This document shows, piece after piece, positions 45,806 to 55,631 of a DNA stretch of 64,000 bases. Source of the stretch: Paenibacillus donghaensis (GTDB taxonomy: Bacteria; Bacillota; Bacilli; Paenibacillales; Paenibacillaceae). The stretch covers positions 620,001 through 684,000 of the forward strand of contig NZ_CP021780.1 of the NCBI RefSeq assembly GCF_002192415.1. The letters are read 5' to 3'. The notes under the pieces are model-generated. The model saw only the letters and a program-made list of their open reading frames with translations, was not told where the DNA came from and did no database searches. Position 1 is the first letter of the stretch. Each line of letters begins with the position of its first letter. Position numbers and translations under genes: made by a program.

Positions 45806-47643
45806 GTGTGCTGTGAAAGTTGCGTCAGAGATGAGGAAGGCCCCTCGACGGGGATCGAGTCAGGCGAACCCGTCAAACAACCCTAAGCTGCTGCAATTAA
45901 GAGTTGTGGTAGTGAGCGTCTAGGGAAAAGGTTGCCACAAGCAATCATGTGGGATATGCAAAGATGAACGAAAGTGAACTGCCGATGAAGTATCGATAAC
46001 GTAAAGCTTTGTCAAAACCTGTTGTTCACCACTAGACAGGGATAAGAGCAGAAGTAGACCTGAAGGCTGACTGCTCGGCAAACGGTATTAAGGCAGCATG
46101 AGTGCATATCAGGCTCTGATGTGAAACACAGGAACCTGCATCACGATAGTAAGTGAAAAGACACAAGTCACAGAAAGACGAGGTCGAAATAGCAAAGCGT
46201 GATGCAGGGGCGGAGGTACCCGTAATAGTAATGAAGTTGCTGTAATGGCAATGGAGCGAAGGGGTACCATCATTCAGCTCGAAGCAGAGAACAACTGTTG
46301 TAACAGGAGGATTCGATGAAAGAGGGCAAGCCATTTGACATTTCAAAGCAAGTTGTTATGACAGCATTTAAGAGAGTCAAAGCGAATAAGGGAAGCGCAG
46401 GGATTGACGGTCTGGACATAAAGGATTTTGAAAAAGACCTCAAAGGAAACTTGTATAAGATCTGGAACAGAATGAGTTCCGGAAGTTATTTCCCTCCACC
46501 GGTTAAATTGGTCGAGATTCCAAAGAAATCAGGTGGAACAAGAGGACTCGGCATTCCGACAGTCGGGGATAGAGTGGCCCAAATGGTAGTTAAAATGTAT
46601 ATAGAGCCGCGAGTAGAGGCTATATTCCATACAGACTCTTATGGATACCGTCCAAACAAGTCAGCTATCGATGCAATAGGTCAAGCGAGGAAAAGGTGCT
46701 GGAGAAATGATTATGTCTTAGAATTTGACATCAAAGGTCTATTTGACAATATCGATCATGAATTATTAATGCGTGCAGTGCGAAAGCACATAAGCGAATC
46801 ATGGATACTGATGTATATCGAAAGATGGCTCAACGCACCGTTCATAAATTCAGAAGGTCAATGGATTGAACGCAAAAGCGGAACCCCTCAGGGTGGTGTC
46901 ATCAGTCCTGTACTTGCGAATCTGTTTATGCATTACGCTTTTGACTTGTGGATGAAACGAACAAATCCAAATGCACCGTTTGAAAGATATGCAGATGATG
47001 CCATTATCCACTGCAGAACGCAAGCAGAAGCAGAAGAGATTCTGGAAAAACTCAAGAAACGACTAGAGGAATGCAAGCTTGAATTGCATCCAACGAAAAC
47101 CAAGATTGTATACTGCAAGGATAAGGACAGAGTGAAGGAGTTTCCAGTCACCGATTTTGAGTTTTTGGGATATACCTTTCGGAGGGTGTTCATAAAAGAC
47201 AGACTAGGGAGGTTGCAGTTCAACTTCCTACCATCGGTGAGTGTGAAATCAGCCAAAGCATTCAGAGACAAGATAAAAGCGATGCGAATTCATAGCTATA
47301 CCGGTAGTAAAATTGAAATGATCGCTGAAATGCTATCTCCGATGGTCAGAGGTTGGCTTAACTACTTCACGAAATTCAATCCATCAGCAGTAAAGTATAC
47401 CATTGACTGTCTAAATCGCAGATTGGTCAAATGGGCAATGTGTAAATACAAGAGGTTCAGGGGACATCGCAGTCGAGCGGAAAAATGGCTGAAAGAACTT
47501 GCAAAAAGAGAGCCCAATATGTTTCCACATTGGGCTCTCGGAATGAAACCATAACTGGCTGAATGATAAGAGCCGTATGAATCGAGAGGTTCACGTACGG
47601 TTCTGTGAGAGCCTGAAGGTGAAACTCCTTTGGGCTACTCGAC
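45806..47643 (+). mobile_element. Inner group II intron nested in the outer one
   Basis: It starts GTGTGCTGTGAAAG right after the outer domain V (GGTGGTG) and ends with its own domain V (GAGCCGTATGAATCGAGAGG on, about 47569) and 3' end GGGCTACTCGAC at 47643. It has its own RT gene. Both boundaries were placed because their removal rebuilds the outer intron's 3' part. Boundaries are accurate to one or two bases. Confidence 0.7.
46316..47554 (+). CDS. Group II intron reverse transcriptase/maturase (inner intron)
   Basis: A 412-residue protein different from the outer RT. Motifs: VEIPKKSGGTRGLGIPTVGD, DSYGYRPNKSAIDAIGQARK, LEFDIKGLFDNIDHELLM, GTPQGGVISPVLANLFMHY and YADD in FERYADDAIIHC. The maturase region (KFNPSAVKYTIDCLNRRL) is in place and there is no clear HNH domain. 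RBS AGGAGG at 46304. Looks intact. Confidence 0.9.
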   Translation: MKEGKPFDISKQVVMTAFKRVKANKGSAGIDGLDIKDFEKDLKGNLYKIWNRMSSGSYFPPPVKLVEIPKKSGGTRGLGIPTVGDRVAQMVVKMYIEPRVEAIFHTDSYGYRPNKSAIDAIGQARKRCWRNDYVLEFDIKGLFDNIDHELLMRAVRKHISESWILMYIERWLNAPFINSEGQWIERKSGTPQGGVISPVLANLFMHYAFDLWMKRTNPNAPFERYADDAIIHCRTQAEAEEILEKLKKRLEECKLELHPTKTKIVYCKDKDRVKEFPVTDFEFLGYTFRRVFIKDRLGRLQFNFLPSVSVKSAKAFRDKIKAMRIHSYTGSKIEMIAEMLSPMVRGWLNYFTKFNPSAVKYTIDCLNRRLVKWAMCKYKRFRGHRSRAEKWLKELAKREPNMFPHWALGMKP

Positions 47644-47716
47644 TGAGAGGTCGGGGGCTAGCCGCCCCCTCCTACTCGATTATTAGAAAAAGCCGAGAGG
47701 AAGAGTGTTGGGGATA

Positions 47717-47930
47717 ATGACATACAAAGAGGCTTATGATCTACATGTTCAACTTCTCCATGTTTATGAACAGAACTTAGAAAATTCCCATCCATACCGA
47801 ACACAAATTAATCATTTCAAGAAGCAATTTTATATTGCAGAGGATATGGTTCAACGAATATTTGTCTTAAACCAAATAATCAAGATCCATGAGGCAAGGA
47901 AGGAGCAATTAATTCATGTTTGCTCAAGAT
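47717..47930 (+). pseudogene. Unknown gene cut by the IS4 element
   Basis: The frame MTYKEAYDLHVQLLHVYEQN, then HPYRTQINHFKKQFYIAE is helical and charged. It runs into the left repeat of the IS4 element at 47931, so the C-terminus is lost. A TTG at 47705 is also in frame. Not recognised. Confidence 0.45.
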
Positions 47931-49176
47931 CACGCCTGTTGATTATCTAGTTTCTGGAATTTGAAGGCGCGACAAATAGACATACCTATCTAAAATTTTA
48001 GAGATCGCTATCAACCATTCCACTTGCCATTGGTTCGCTTGCATACATTCTTTAAATCGAATAAGAGGGATGGATTTGCACGCAATAACCTGAGATTTAG
48101 ATCGAACGTAGAGCCATTTTAAGACCAAATAGGTCATGAGAGCGGCAAACAATTGATTGAATACGGCATTTTTTGTGGTTCCAAACAGAATCGGTACATT
48201 CAAGTTTTGTTTGATCCACCGGAAGAACACTTCGACGCCCCACCTTGCCTTGTACATGTCAGCGATTTGTTCCGCAGACAGATGCTTGAGATTGGTAGCT
48301 ACTCGAATCTCATGAGCATAATCATCCGTAAATATCACGACGCGATGGCGAAGCTTCGATTGGCATGGAGGCGTTCCCAATAACAAGTGACGTCCTTGAC
48401 GACATTAGAGCCCGCTGTCCCTTCTCGCTTTAAGGAACGGGATTGAACCAACGTGATATTCTCTTTGATCCGAGTCACGAAAAACTGTTGTTCTTTCACA
48501 TACTGATCGAAGCGCTTGATTTTTCCGTACGCACGGTCATTGACCAGAATGTAGTCTTTGTTCGCAAGGCTTTCACCGACGGGACCATCGTGTGCAGAAC
48601 CTAGGGTTTCAATGACTTGGACCGGCTGCTCCGTGTCCGCTGCAAACGCTACATGCAGTTTAATCCCTGCACGTTCTCCATGAAATAAGGCCCAGGGAAG
48701 TCTCGTTTTCCCCACCGTAAGGGTTGTCGAATCTACCAGCAACAGGTTCTTGGGAATCCCTAAATGACGTTTCGTTGCACGGTTACATTTCGATAGAAGC
48801 CGATGAAACAAGCGCTTGAACGGCTCATAGGGCACCTCGCTGGCTTTGGAAGAAAAGGTAGAGTAACAAACAGGGAGTAAGCCGCTGGTTACGGCCTGTC
48901 CAACGCCCGAACGGTAGCTATCCCACTGACCCAAGGCCGCTTGCATAAAGAAGAGTAGCAACTGATTTACGGTAAACTTGGTCGCCGTGTCCTTATATTG
49001 CAATTCTTGCAGAATTTCATTGACATCGTCTTCGGTCAATAGGGTTTGAACTAAGGTGGTGAACGTGGTAGACTTTTTCATGAGGTCGCCTCTTTCAAAT
49101 CAACTTCTGTGGTGGAATTGATTTTACCGAAAGAGCGACCTTTTTTATTCCTTATTTTGGGTAATCAACAGGCGTG
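47931..49176 (-). mobile_element. IS4-family insertion sequence
   Basis: Perfect 15-bp inverted repeats CACGCCTGTTGATTA (47931-47945) and TAATCAACAGGCGTG (49162-49176) bound a transposase gene on the minus strand. No target duplication is evident next to the repeats. Confidence 0.88.
47943..49081 (-). pseudogene. IS4-family transposase, frameshifted
   Basis: The N-terminal 248-residue frame (49081 to 48335) has LLLVDSTTLTVGKTRLPWAL (first D) and ILVNDRAYGKIKRFDQYV (second D). The C-terminal frame (48386 to 47943) has YKARWGVEVFFRWIKQNLNV (YREK-like E). The frames overlap near 48375, where the sequence around VTC/LLGTPPCQ must shift by one base to join. A single indel makes it inactive unless the shift is bypassed by ribosomal frameshifting. 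Confidence 0.8.
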
Positions 49177-49948
49177 TCATAATACATTAGTGGATAACTT
49201 GATAAGTTCATCTGCTCATATGGTTCGTTGTAATGTATCAAAAGCTTCATATTATGAACACGTTGAAGCTGTTAATTATGTGAGGAATGAATTTAAAAAA
49301 CATACAAATAAAGACTTACTGTTAATGTTAGATATAGCATGGCCAAAAGACAAAAAAAGAATATGGATTGAAAATGAACAACAGATTTCTTGTGGAGAAA
49401 CAGTTTTTATATGTATGAGTGAAGATAAAATTTTCAATAACACAAAAATTATCGTTGATTTTGATTGTTCATTATTTAATGTTGGTGAAGAAATATATCT
49501 GGGTAATGCAGAAATAATTTTAACTGTTACTCAAATTGGTGATGATTATCTACAATGCGTTGCGAAAAATGATGGATTATTAAAGTCTGGTCTAGGTATA
49601 GCTTCAAAACAGGGCTTTATTAAACCTTCAGCTATTGATATTAAAGATAAGTGTGTAAAATTAATCGATGTACTTAGACCTGAATGTATAGTTTTATCTT
49701 ACATAGAAACAAGTAATGATGTCATTGAATTTAAAGAGTTGTTACAATATGAAAATTATAATCCGATTATTATGTCGAAAATAGAGTGTTACTCGGCGAT
49801 TAAAAATATAGATGCTATAATCGATGTTAGCGATGAAATTATGATAGCGAGAGGTTGTCTTGCTATTAATGTTGGCCTTGAGAATCTATTGTTCTCACAG
49901 GATTTAACGCTAAATAAATGTATTGAGAAAAGGAAAAAATGTTGTTGA
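49177..49948 (+). pseudogene. Pyruvate kinase-like protein, 5'-truncated
   Basis: The frame opens inside the IS4 end and the real similarity starts around 49190. It carries the pyruvate kinase pattern of a beta-barrel insert (VGEEIYLGNAEIILTVTQIG) and the late TIM-barrel motif IMSKIECYSAIKNIDAIIDV then SDEIMIARGCLAINVGLEN, where MIARGDL is usual: the aspartate is cysteine here. The start is lost to the IS element. Such PK-like proteins occur in biosynthetic clusters. It is AT-rich and 10 bp overlap the next frame. Confidence 0.6.
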
Positions 49949-50007
49949 ATTTATTCAGAAAGTTGATCAGCTTTATAATCGAAAATAAGAATAAGAAAGG
50001 ATTATTT

Positions 50008-50607
50008 ATGACATCTAGAATAATAAAGGACATTACAGATTTTATTTTTGTTGAAGATGAACCTCAAATTAGCGACGTTATTTTAATACCAGGTTCATCG
50101 AAATGGGAAATATCAAAAAAAGCAGCTGATTTATTTAATCAAGGCTATGCAAGATATATACTCCCTGCTGGAAAATACACCTCTAAGTTAGGTCGTTTTC
50201 CAAATGAGAGAATAACAAATGAACTTTATACAGGAGAGTTCAAAACGGATTTTGAATTTTGTTCTAGTGTATTAAAAAAGAACGGAGTTCCAAAAGATGC
50301 GATTCTATGTGAGAATCAATCGACTAACACATCGGAAAATGCCCAGTACTCTAGGGATATATTGAGCAATAATAATATTTTGGTTAAAAAGGCAATTCTA
50401 TGTTGTCAAGCATTCCATGCCCGTAGGGCACTTATGACCTATATTCATTGGTTTCCAGATACGATTATCTATGTAGTTCCGAGTGAGACTCAAGGAATTT
50501 CAAGTGAAAATTGGCATAAAAGCCATACAGGAGTAAATAGGGTACTGGGTGAGTTGGAGAAATGCGGAAAGTACTTTTCAGATTTTTTAGTTTCTAATTT
50601 AGAATAA
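50008..50607 (+). CDS. YdcF-like DUF218 protein
   Basis: A 199-residue protein of the YdcF/ElyC superfamily: ISDVILIPGSSKWEISKKAA, the conserved ENQSTNTSENAQYS motif and ILCCQAFHARRALMTY. Functions in the family range from cell-envelope roles to unknown; no membrane segment is seen here. ATG 50008 with AAAGG 11 bases upstream is preferred over the longer frame from 49939. It lies between two truncated metabolic genes, a leftover of one operon. Confidence 0.75.
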   Translation: MTSRIIKDITDFIFVEDEPQISDVILIPGSSKWEISKKAADLFNQGYARYILPAGKYTSKLGRFPNERITNELYTGEFKTDFEFCSSVLKKNGVPKDAILCENQSTNTSENAQYSRDILSNNNILVKKAILCCQAFHARRALMTYIHWFPDTIIYVVPSETQGISSENWHKSHTGVNRVLGELEKCGKYFSDFLVSNLE

Positions 50608-50637
50608 TAACCTATTGGTGACCAATCGATATGCATT

Positions 50638-50931
50638 ATGGATGGTGATGGCAGAAAATGCAAACCATTAATAATTGGTGAAGTACTTGTTCAGGGCTCA
50701 AATATTATGAAAGGGTATTATAAAAATAACAAAGGATTAATAAATGGTTGGCTGCATACTGATGATTTAGGCTATGTTGATCATGAAGGTTATCTATATA
50801 TTGTTGGTAGAAAAGATAATATGATTAACATGAATGGTAGGAATATATACCCTGAAGAAATTGAAAGCGTATTATTATCATTTGATGGGATAAAAGAAGC
50901 AGCGCTCATGATTGAAGCCTTACCAAAATAA
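50638..50931 (+). pseudogene. AMP-forming acyl-ligase C-terminal fragment
   Basis: 97 residues with the ANL-superfamily hinge and C-terminal motifs: VQGSNIMKGYYKNNKGLING, WLHTDDLGYVDHEGYLYIVG, RKDNMINMNGRNIYPEEIES. The N-terminal two thirds (P-loop and AMP site) and the catalytic lysine end are missing. A remnant of an acyl-CoA or acyl-carrier-protein ligase. 50932-51128 holds no gene. Confidence 0.75.
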
Positions 50932-51128
50932 TGGTATAGGTTTTTTATTGTGTGAATTGCTCGGACTTCGATTAAGTAAAGAATTAGATAATATTTGATG
51001 ATTGTATATCTTTAGATAGATATGATTTTCAAGATGTCTATCTCTGAGTAGATGTGTATTCAAAACAATTATTTTAAAATAATCAAGGGGACAAATGTAA
51101 TTGCGACTGAATATAAGGAGGATATGAA

Positions 51129-51361
51129 GTGAATTTCTCAATTATTGAAGCCCTTGTAAAAACTCCATACTGGGTATGGGGATTATTAGTTTTTTTGTGG
51201 TGAAGGGCATAGTTAATGCAGGTGAAAGACTGGTCAATATTCCAAGGATGCTTTTTATCCCTTTAGTTTTTGTGTTATGGGGATTGTGGACAGTTATATT
51301 TAAATTTCAATATTTGTATTATTCTTTGTCCAGCGAAATATATTTATTAATTATGGAATGA
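51129..51361 (+). pseudogene. DUF6622-like small membrane protein, frameshifted
   Basis: GTG start with AAGGAGG at 51115. The first frame MNFSIIEALVKTPYWVWGLL runs into a TGA at 51201; a one-base shift continues VVKGIVNAGERLVNIPRMLF, IPLVFVLWGLWTVIF. The combined sequence resembles DUF6622 membrane proteins. The C-terminus is short. Probably inactive. Confidence 0.5.
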
Positions 51362-51551
51362 TGATAAGTCATTTACGATTGCTAATCGATGATTCTAAAT
51401 CCTCGCCGTCTCGTTTATCATTCTCAGTGTATCTGATGGAGCGATTATTTCTTACATAAGTTTATTTCTAAATGGTAGCTTCTCAGCTGCTGTTGGCCAA
51501 GCTCTACAATTATAGATGTACAAAAGGTCCCAAAAGGAGGGATGTAGTACG

Positions 51552-51839
51552 AGAGGGGAATGAAATCACCTTGATCGATATACTCGGCTCCGAAGCCGAT
51601 GACGTCATCAAGGAAGTCGATCTGAAGATCGAGAAGAGCAAAATCTACCGCAACCTCGATATTCTGGATGACCGGGAGAAGGAAGTGGTGGTCGGGCGTT
51701 TCGGCCTGGACACCGGCGGGGAAGAGCGAACGCAACGGGAGATTGCCAAGGAGCTTGGCATCAGCCGGAGTTATGTCTCACGGATCGAGAAGCGGGCGCT
51801 GATGAAGCTGTATCATGAGTTTTAAAAGGTGAAGCGGTG
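51552..51839 (+). pseudogene. sigK 3' fragment (copy 3)
   Basis: Starts at [20 protein letters not shown] and runs to the end of region 4 ([20 protein letters not shown]). The similarity begins near GAGGGGAATGAAATCAC, and AATGA is at 51559-51563. The last codons are changed (TAT to TAA after HEF). An accidental in-frame start at 51472 lengthens it with unrelated residues. It lacks region 2, so it cannot be a sigma factor. 51362-51551 holds nothing else. Confidence 0.9.
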
Positions 51840-52013
51840 AATTTGAAATATCATCTATGTATATTAATATATTATTTGCGAATTAAGGGAATGTCCTGGG
51901 CAGCTTTTATGGCGCTTGGATATTCCCTTATTTTGGCATCGGATGTTTACAGACACTCTTTGTGCGTTGATTTGCTTCCTGTCAGGAGGCAGCATCGGTT
52001 TGGAAGTCTATTT

Positions 52014-52430
52014 CTAATGAGCGGATAAACTTTTTAGCTTATTGGTTTTATGAACATCCTCTGTACCGCTATCCAAGGCGGTTTTGTAATATAAACATTT
52101 GTGTTCTATGACTTCCATCGTTTTTTTTAGCTCTTCCATCTGTGCTTCTACGGAGGCTTTCCGCTCCAGGAACATGTCGTATCTTTGCTGCAAGGTGGAA
52201 TCTCCTTCAGAGCACCACTCAATAAAATATTTGATTTCCTTAATAGGCATCCCTGATGATTTGAGGCATTCAATTACTTTTAAAGCTTCCAAATCCGTTT
52301 CCTTGAACACGCGTTTCCCGCTGGAGGTCCTTTCGATAAAAGGCATAAGACCTTCCTTGTCATAGTAACGCAGGGTATGTGGTGTCATGTTAAAGAATTC
52401 TGCAACCTCAGTTATAGAGTATGTCTTCAT
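52014..52430 (-). CDS. adhR: MerR-family regulator of the adjacent alcohol dehydrogenase
   Basis: A 138-residue protein with MerR HTH (YSITEVAEFFNMTPHTLRYY, about 3-40), the wing (GLMPFIERTSSGKRVF) and a long C-terminal coiled coil (MEELKKTMEVIEHKCLYYK). It is divergent from the zinc alcohol dehydrogenase, like adhR/adhA in Bacillus subtilis, where AdhR responds to aldehydes and other electrophiles. The one cysteine in the coiled coil may be the sensor. The palindrome at 52465-52484 is the expected operator. Confidence 0.85.
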   Translation of the reverse strand: MKTYSITEVAEFFNMTPHTLRYYDKEGLMPFIERTSSGKRVFKETDLEALKVIECLKSSGMPIKEIKYFIEWCSEGDSTLQQRYDMFLERKASVEAQMEELKKTMEVIEHKCLYYKTALDSGTEDVHKTNKLKSLSAH

Positions 52431-52461
52431 TCGGATCTCCAGTCTCCATTGTATTTTGTGC

Positions 52462-52492
52462 TTGACTTAGAGTTAACTTTAAGTAATAACAT
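52462..52492 (+). promoter_or_regulatory. MerR-type promoter with 19-bp spacer and operator
   Basis: TTGACT (52462-52467) and TAACAT (52487-52492) are 19 bp apart, the long spacing used by MerR-regulated promoters. Between them is the near-palindrome ACTTAGAGTTAACTTTAAGT (52465-52484). It faces adhA. Confidence 0.85.
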
Positions 52493-52540
52493 AAGTTTTG
52501 TAAAGCTGTTTCTAATATGAACTAGAAGAGAGGTTACCCT

Positions 52541-53590
52541 ATGATAAAAGTTAATGCACGCGCTACATTCAGTCAGGAAGGTCCGTTCAAGCTAACCACC
52601 ATTGAGCGCCGAAATCTTCAGCCGCACGATGTTCTTATTGAGATTAAATACGCCGGGATCTGTCACTCGGATATTCATACAGCCCGCGGGGAGTGGGGGC
52701 CGGTCAACTATCCACTCGTTCCAGGACATGAGATCGCCGGAATTGTTAGCCAGGTCGGTTCCGAAGTCTCAAAATATTCAGTTGGTGACCGGGTAGGGGT
52801 AGGCTGTTTGGTTGACTCCTGTGGAGAGTGCAGTAATTGCCATAAAGGCGAGGAGCAGTATTGCCTGAATGGAAGTACAGGTACCTATGGAGCTATCGAC
52901 CGGCATGGGCATTATACCCAGGGCGGGTATTCCACCCATATTGTTGTGACAGAAGACTTCGTGGTCCGGATTCCTGACGCCATTGCGCTTGACGCTGCTG
53001 CCCCGCTTCTGTGTGCCGGAATCACAACCTATTCTCCGCTACGCCATTGGGGAGCTGCTCCAGGCAAAAAAGTAGCTGTAGTGGGTCTTGGCGGACTTGG
53101 ACACATGGCTGTGAAGATCGCTCATGCCATGGGTTCTGAGGTTACTGTTCTGTCACAGTCACTGAAGAAGAAGGAAGATGGTCTGCAATTAGGTGCAGAC
53201 CATTATTATGCGACAAGCGATCAGGAGACATTCAAGCAGCTTGCCGGTTCGTTCGACCTAATCATAAATACTGTAAGTGCGCAGATTAATATCGATGCCT
53301 ATCTTTCGCTCTTAGCTCTGGATGGTACATTAGTCAACGTTGGTGCGCCCGCTGATCCACTAGCAGTTAACGTATTCTCGCTGATCGGTCACCGCCGTTC
53401 GTTTGCCGGATCGATGATTGGCGGAATCCGTGAAACGCAGGAGATGCTTGATTTCTGCGCTGAACACAATATTGCATCTGAAATTGAGGTTATCTCTGCC
53501 GACCAGATTGATGAAGCCTGGGAGCGTGTACTCGCTTCCGATGTCCGGTACCGGTTTGTCATTGATATCAGCACGATGGGGAATGAATAA
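52541..53590 (+). CDS. adhA: Zinc-dependent NAD(P) alcohol dehydrogenase
   Basis: A 349-residue medium-chain dehydrogenase, close in length and sequence style to AdhA of B. subtilis. The catalytic zinc ligands are in GICHSDIH and VPGHEIAG, the structural zinc cysteines in [17 protein letters not shown], and the cofactor site in [17 protein letters not shown]. It reduces aldehydes to alcohols, probably in detoxification. RBS GAGAGGT at 52525. It is regulated by the divergent MerR gene. Intact although it lies between two sigK fragments. Confidence 0.92.
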   Translation: MIKVNARATFSQEGPFKLTTIERRNLQPHDVLIEIKYAGICHSDIHTARGEWGPVNYPLVPGHEIAGIVSQVGSEVSKYSVGDRVGVGCLVDSCGECSNCHKGEEQYCLNGSTGTYGAIDRHGHYTQGGYSTHIVVTEDFVVRIPDAIALDAAAPLLCAGITTYSPLRHWGAAPGKKVAVVGLGGLGHMAVKIAHAMGSEVTVLSQSLKKKEDGLQLGADHYYATSDQETFKQLAGSFDLIINTVSAQINIDAYLSLLALDGTLVNVGAPADPLAVNVFSLIGHRRSFAGSMIGGIRETQEMLDFCAEHNIASEIEVISADQIDEAWERVLASDVRYRFVIDISTMGNE

Positions 53591-53608
53591 GGATCGACCC
53601 CTTATTTT

Positions 53609-54136
53609 ACATCGCATCGTGTCCACAACCTCAAAAAATTCGATAACACAGGTGAAGATATGGAGGATCTCATCTCCATCGGCACGATTGGATTGATCAA
53701 AGCCATTGAAAGTTGCCGTCCGAACAAAGGCACGAAGCTAGCCACTTTTGCGGCCCGCTGTATCGAGAATGAGATCCTAATGCACCTTCGGTCGCTGAAA
53801 AAGACCCGTAAAGATGTCTCTCTCCACGATCCGATTGGGACAGACAAGGAAGGTAACGAGATCACGCTGATCGATATCCTCGGCTCTGAGGCCGATGATG
53901 TGATTAAGGAAGTTGAACTGAAGATTGAGAAAAGTAAGATCTATCGTAACCTTGATATTCTTGATGAACGCGAGAAGGAAGTTGTCGTCGGCCGCTTCGG
54001 CCTGGATACCGGAGGAGAAGAACGGACACAACGGGAAATTGCAAAGGACCTTGGAATTAGTCGTAGCTATGTATCGCGAATCGAGAAGCGCGCGCTAATG
54101 AAGCTGTATCATGAGTTTTATAAGGCGAAGCGATAA
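53609..54136 (+). pseudogene. sigK 3' fragment (copy 4)
   Basis: Similarity starts at [20 protein letters not shown] and runs to the natural end ([12 protein letters not shown]). Just before it ATCGTGTCCACAACCTC replaces the usual codons, and the same segment precedes copy 5. Regions 2.1 and upstream are missing. It has its own set of synonymous changes and a few amino acid changes (IDDLD-type, for example DEREKE for DDREKE). Confidence 0.9.
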
Positions 54137-54148
54137 CTAATGAATATA

Positions 54149-54200
54149 CCTGCAGGAATGAGATATTAAATGTCTCAATCCTACAGGTTATTTATGTTTT
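54149..54200 (+). terminator. Terminator after sigK copy 4
   Basis: CCTGCAGG pairs with CCTACAGG (one mismatch) around an inner TGAGA/TCTCA stem; TTATTTATGTTTTT follows. Confidence 0.65.
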
Positions 54201-54282
54201 TATGCATAGAGCTTAGGGTGATTTAAATTAAACTGTACTGTGGTATACTCGAACTATAAGTGGAAAATGAGGTGTTTGTGTA

Positions 54283-54462
54283 ATGATGAATCTTACGAAG
54301 GACCTAGCTAAATTGATCCGGCTAACGGGTGACCGGGCGAAGTTGGATGCTAAAGCAAATGGAACATATATAGTATATAAGACAAATGAGGGGCAAATTG
54401 TAAGAGAATATGGTACGGGTAAGATCGAGAAAATGAATGAACAGGATTTCATCCATGAATGA
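54283..54462 (+). CDS. Small antitoxin-like protein upstream of zeta-like toxin
   Basis: A 59-residue protein: MMNLTKDLAKLIRLTGDRAK, AKANGTYIVYKTNEGQIVRE. No HTH is seen. GAGGTG at 54270 is the RBS. It overlaps the zeta-like gene by 8 bp. By position it is the antitoxin, but it does not look like the classic epsilon protein; similar small proteins precede zeta-type genes in Paenibacillus as I recall. Confidence 0.55.
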   Translation: MMNLTKDLAKLIRLTGDRAKLDAKANGTYIVYKTNEGQIVREYGTGKIEKMNEQDFIHE

Positions 54463-55060
54463 GACAAAGGCAACGATGTTTGTGTTTGCAGGTAATAATG
54501 GAAGTGGTAAGAGCACAATCCGCAACTTGATTGTTGACCGGCTTGGAGTAAGTGTAAATATTGATCCGGATGCACTAGCCCGTAAAATTAATAATGGACA
54601 TCCTGAAAAGAGTAAAGTATCTGCTGGGAAAGAAGCTATAAGAATAGCTAGGGAGTGTATCCGAAAAAAGTGGGATTTCACTGTGGAAACCACCTTAGCG
54701 GGTGGTAACGTTATAAGGCAGATGAGGGATGCAAAGGAACAAGGCTTTGAAATTATTGTGTTTTATGTGGGACTAGGGGATGTTCGGCTAAATATTGAAC
54801 GTGTCGCTCTACGTGTGAAAAACGGTGGCCATCATATTGAAACCGAGGATATTGTCAGACGCAATGTAACAAGTATGAATAATCTGGTATCTCACTTAGA
54901 CCTGATTGATCAATTAATTGTTGTTGATAATAGTAAAGCTGATGGGGAGTTTATTCTTGAAGCAGATAAAAGCGGGATAAAATATTATTTAAATGAATTA
55001 CCTGAATGGGTCAAAATAATCGGTAAACAATTACAGAATAACTATAAAACGCAAAAGTAA
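54455..55060 (+). CDS. Zeta-toxin-like P-loop kinase
   Basis: A 201-residue P-loop protein: Walker [12 protein letters not shown] (G13 to T21), the substrate-site [29 protein letters not shown] and [10 protein letters not shown]. Zeta toxins phosphorylate UDP-GlcNAc and block peptidoglycan synthesis; many zeta-like proteins have unknown targets. Start ATG 54455 overlaps the small gene's stop. A strong terminator follows at 55060. The pair is a cassette between sigK copies 4 and 5. Confidence 0.8.
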   Translation: MNETKATMFVFAGNNGSGKSTIRNLIVDRLGVSVNIDPDALARKINNGHPEKSKVSAGKEAIRIARECIRKKWDFTVETTLAGGNVIRQMRDAKEQGFEIIVFYVGLGDVRLNIERVALRVKNGGHHIETEDIVRRNVTSMNNLVSHLDLIDQLIVVDNSKADGEFILEADKSGIKYYLNELPEWVKIIGKQLQNNYKTQK

Positions 55061-55102
55061 ACCAATTCGAATCGATATCGATCGTAGTTGGTTTATTTTT
55101 TT
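55060..55102 (+). terminator. Terminator of the zeta module
   Basis: AACCAA pairs with TTGGTT around an inner near-palindrome ATCGATATCGAT, followed by TTTATTTTTTT. Confidence 0.8.
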
Positions 55103-55105
55103 GAC

Positions 55106-55631
55106 ATCATATCGTGTCCATAACCTCAAGAAATTTGATAACACCGGCGAAGACATGGAGGATCTGATCTCCATCGGCACCATAGGGCTGATCAAGGCGA
55201 TTGAGAGCTACCGCCCCAACAAAGGGACGAAGCTGGCCACGTTCGCCGCCCGTTGTATAGAAAACGAGATCCTGATGCACCTTCGGTCTCTGAAGAAGAC
55301 CCGTAAGGACGTGTCTCTTCACGATCCTATAGGTACAGATAAAGAAGGGAACGAAATCACACTTATCGATATCTTAGGCTCAGAAGCTGACGACGTTATC
55401 AAGGAAGTCGATCTGAAGATCGAGAAGAGCAAAATCTACCGCAACCTCGATATCCTGGATGACCGGGAGAAGGAAGTGGTGGTCGGGCGTTTCGGCCTGG
55501 ACACCGGCGGGGAAGAGCGAACGCAACGGGAGATTGCCAAGGAGCATGGCATCAGCCGGAGTTATGTGTCACGGATCGGGAAGCGGGCGCTGATGAAGCT
55601 GTATCATGAGTTTTATAAGGTGAAGCGCTAG
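55106..55631 (+). pseudogene. sigK 3' fragment (copy 5)
   Basis: Like copy 4 it starts at [17 protein letters not shown] after ATCGTGTCCATAACCTC, and ends [12 protein letters not shown]. It is GC-richer and close to copies 3 and 6 in codon choice. Two unusual residues are in the HTH region (AKEHGIS for AKELGIS, SRIGKRA for SRIEKRA), which hints at decay. It lacks the N-terminal region. Confidence 0.9.

Larger units (their letters stand above)
43949..47680 (+). mobile_element. Outer group II intron (IIC-type), interrupted
   Basis: Starts GTGCGCCCAGCATGGGCGC, a typical group II 5' end. Domain V lies at 45771-45805 (GAACCGCCGTATACCGAACG on). The expected 3' end is found only at 47644-47680 (AGAGGTCGGGGGCTAGCC...CTCCTACTCGAT, ending AT). 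The stretch between is a second intron. Removing 45806-47643 rejoins GGTGGTG with TGAGAGG and restores a standard 3' end. It inserts right after a terminator. Confidence 0.8.
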
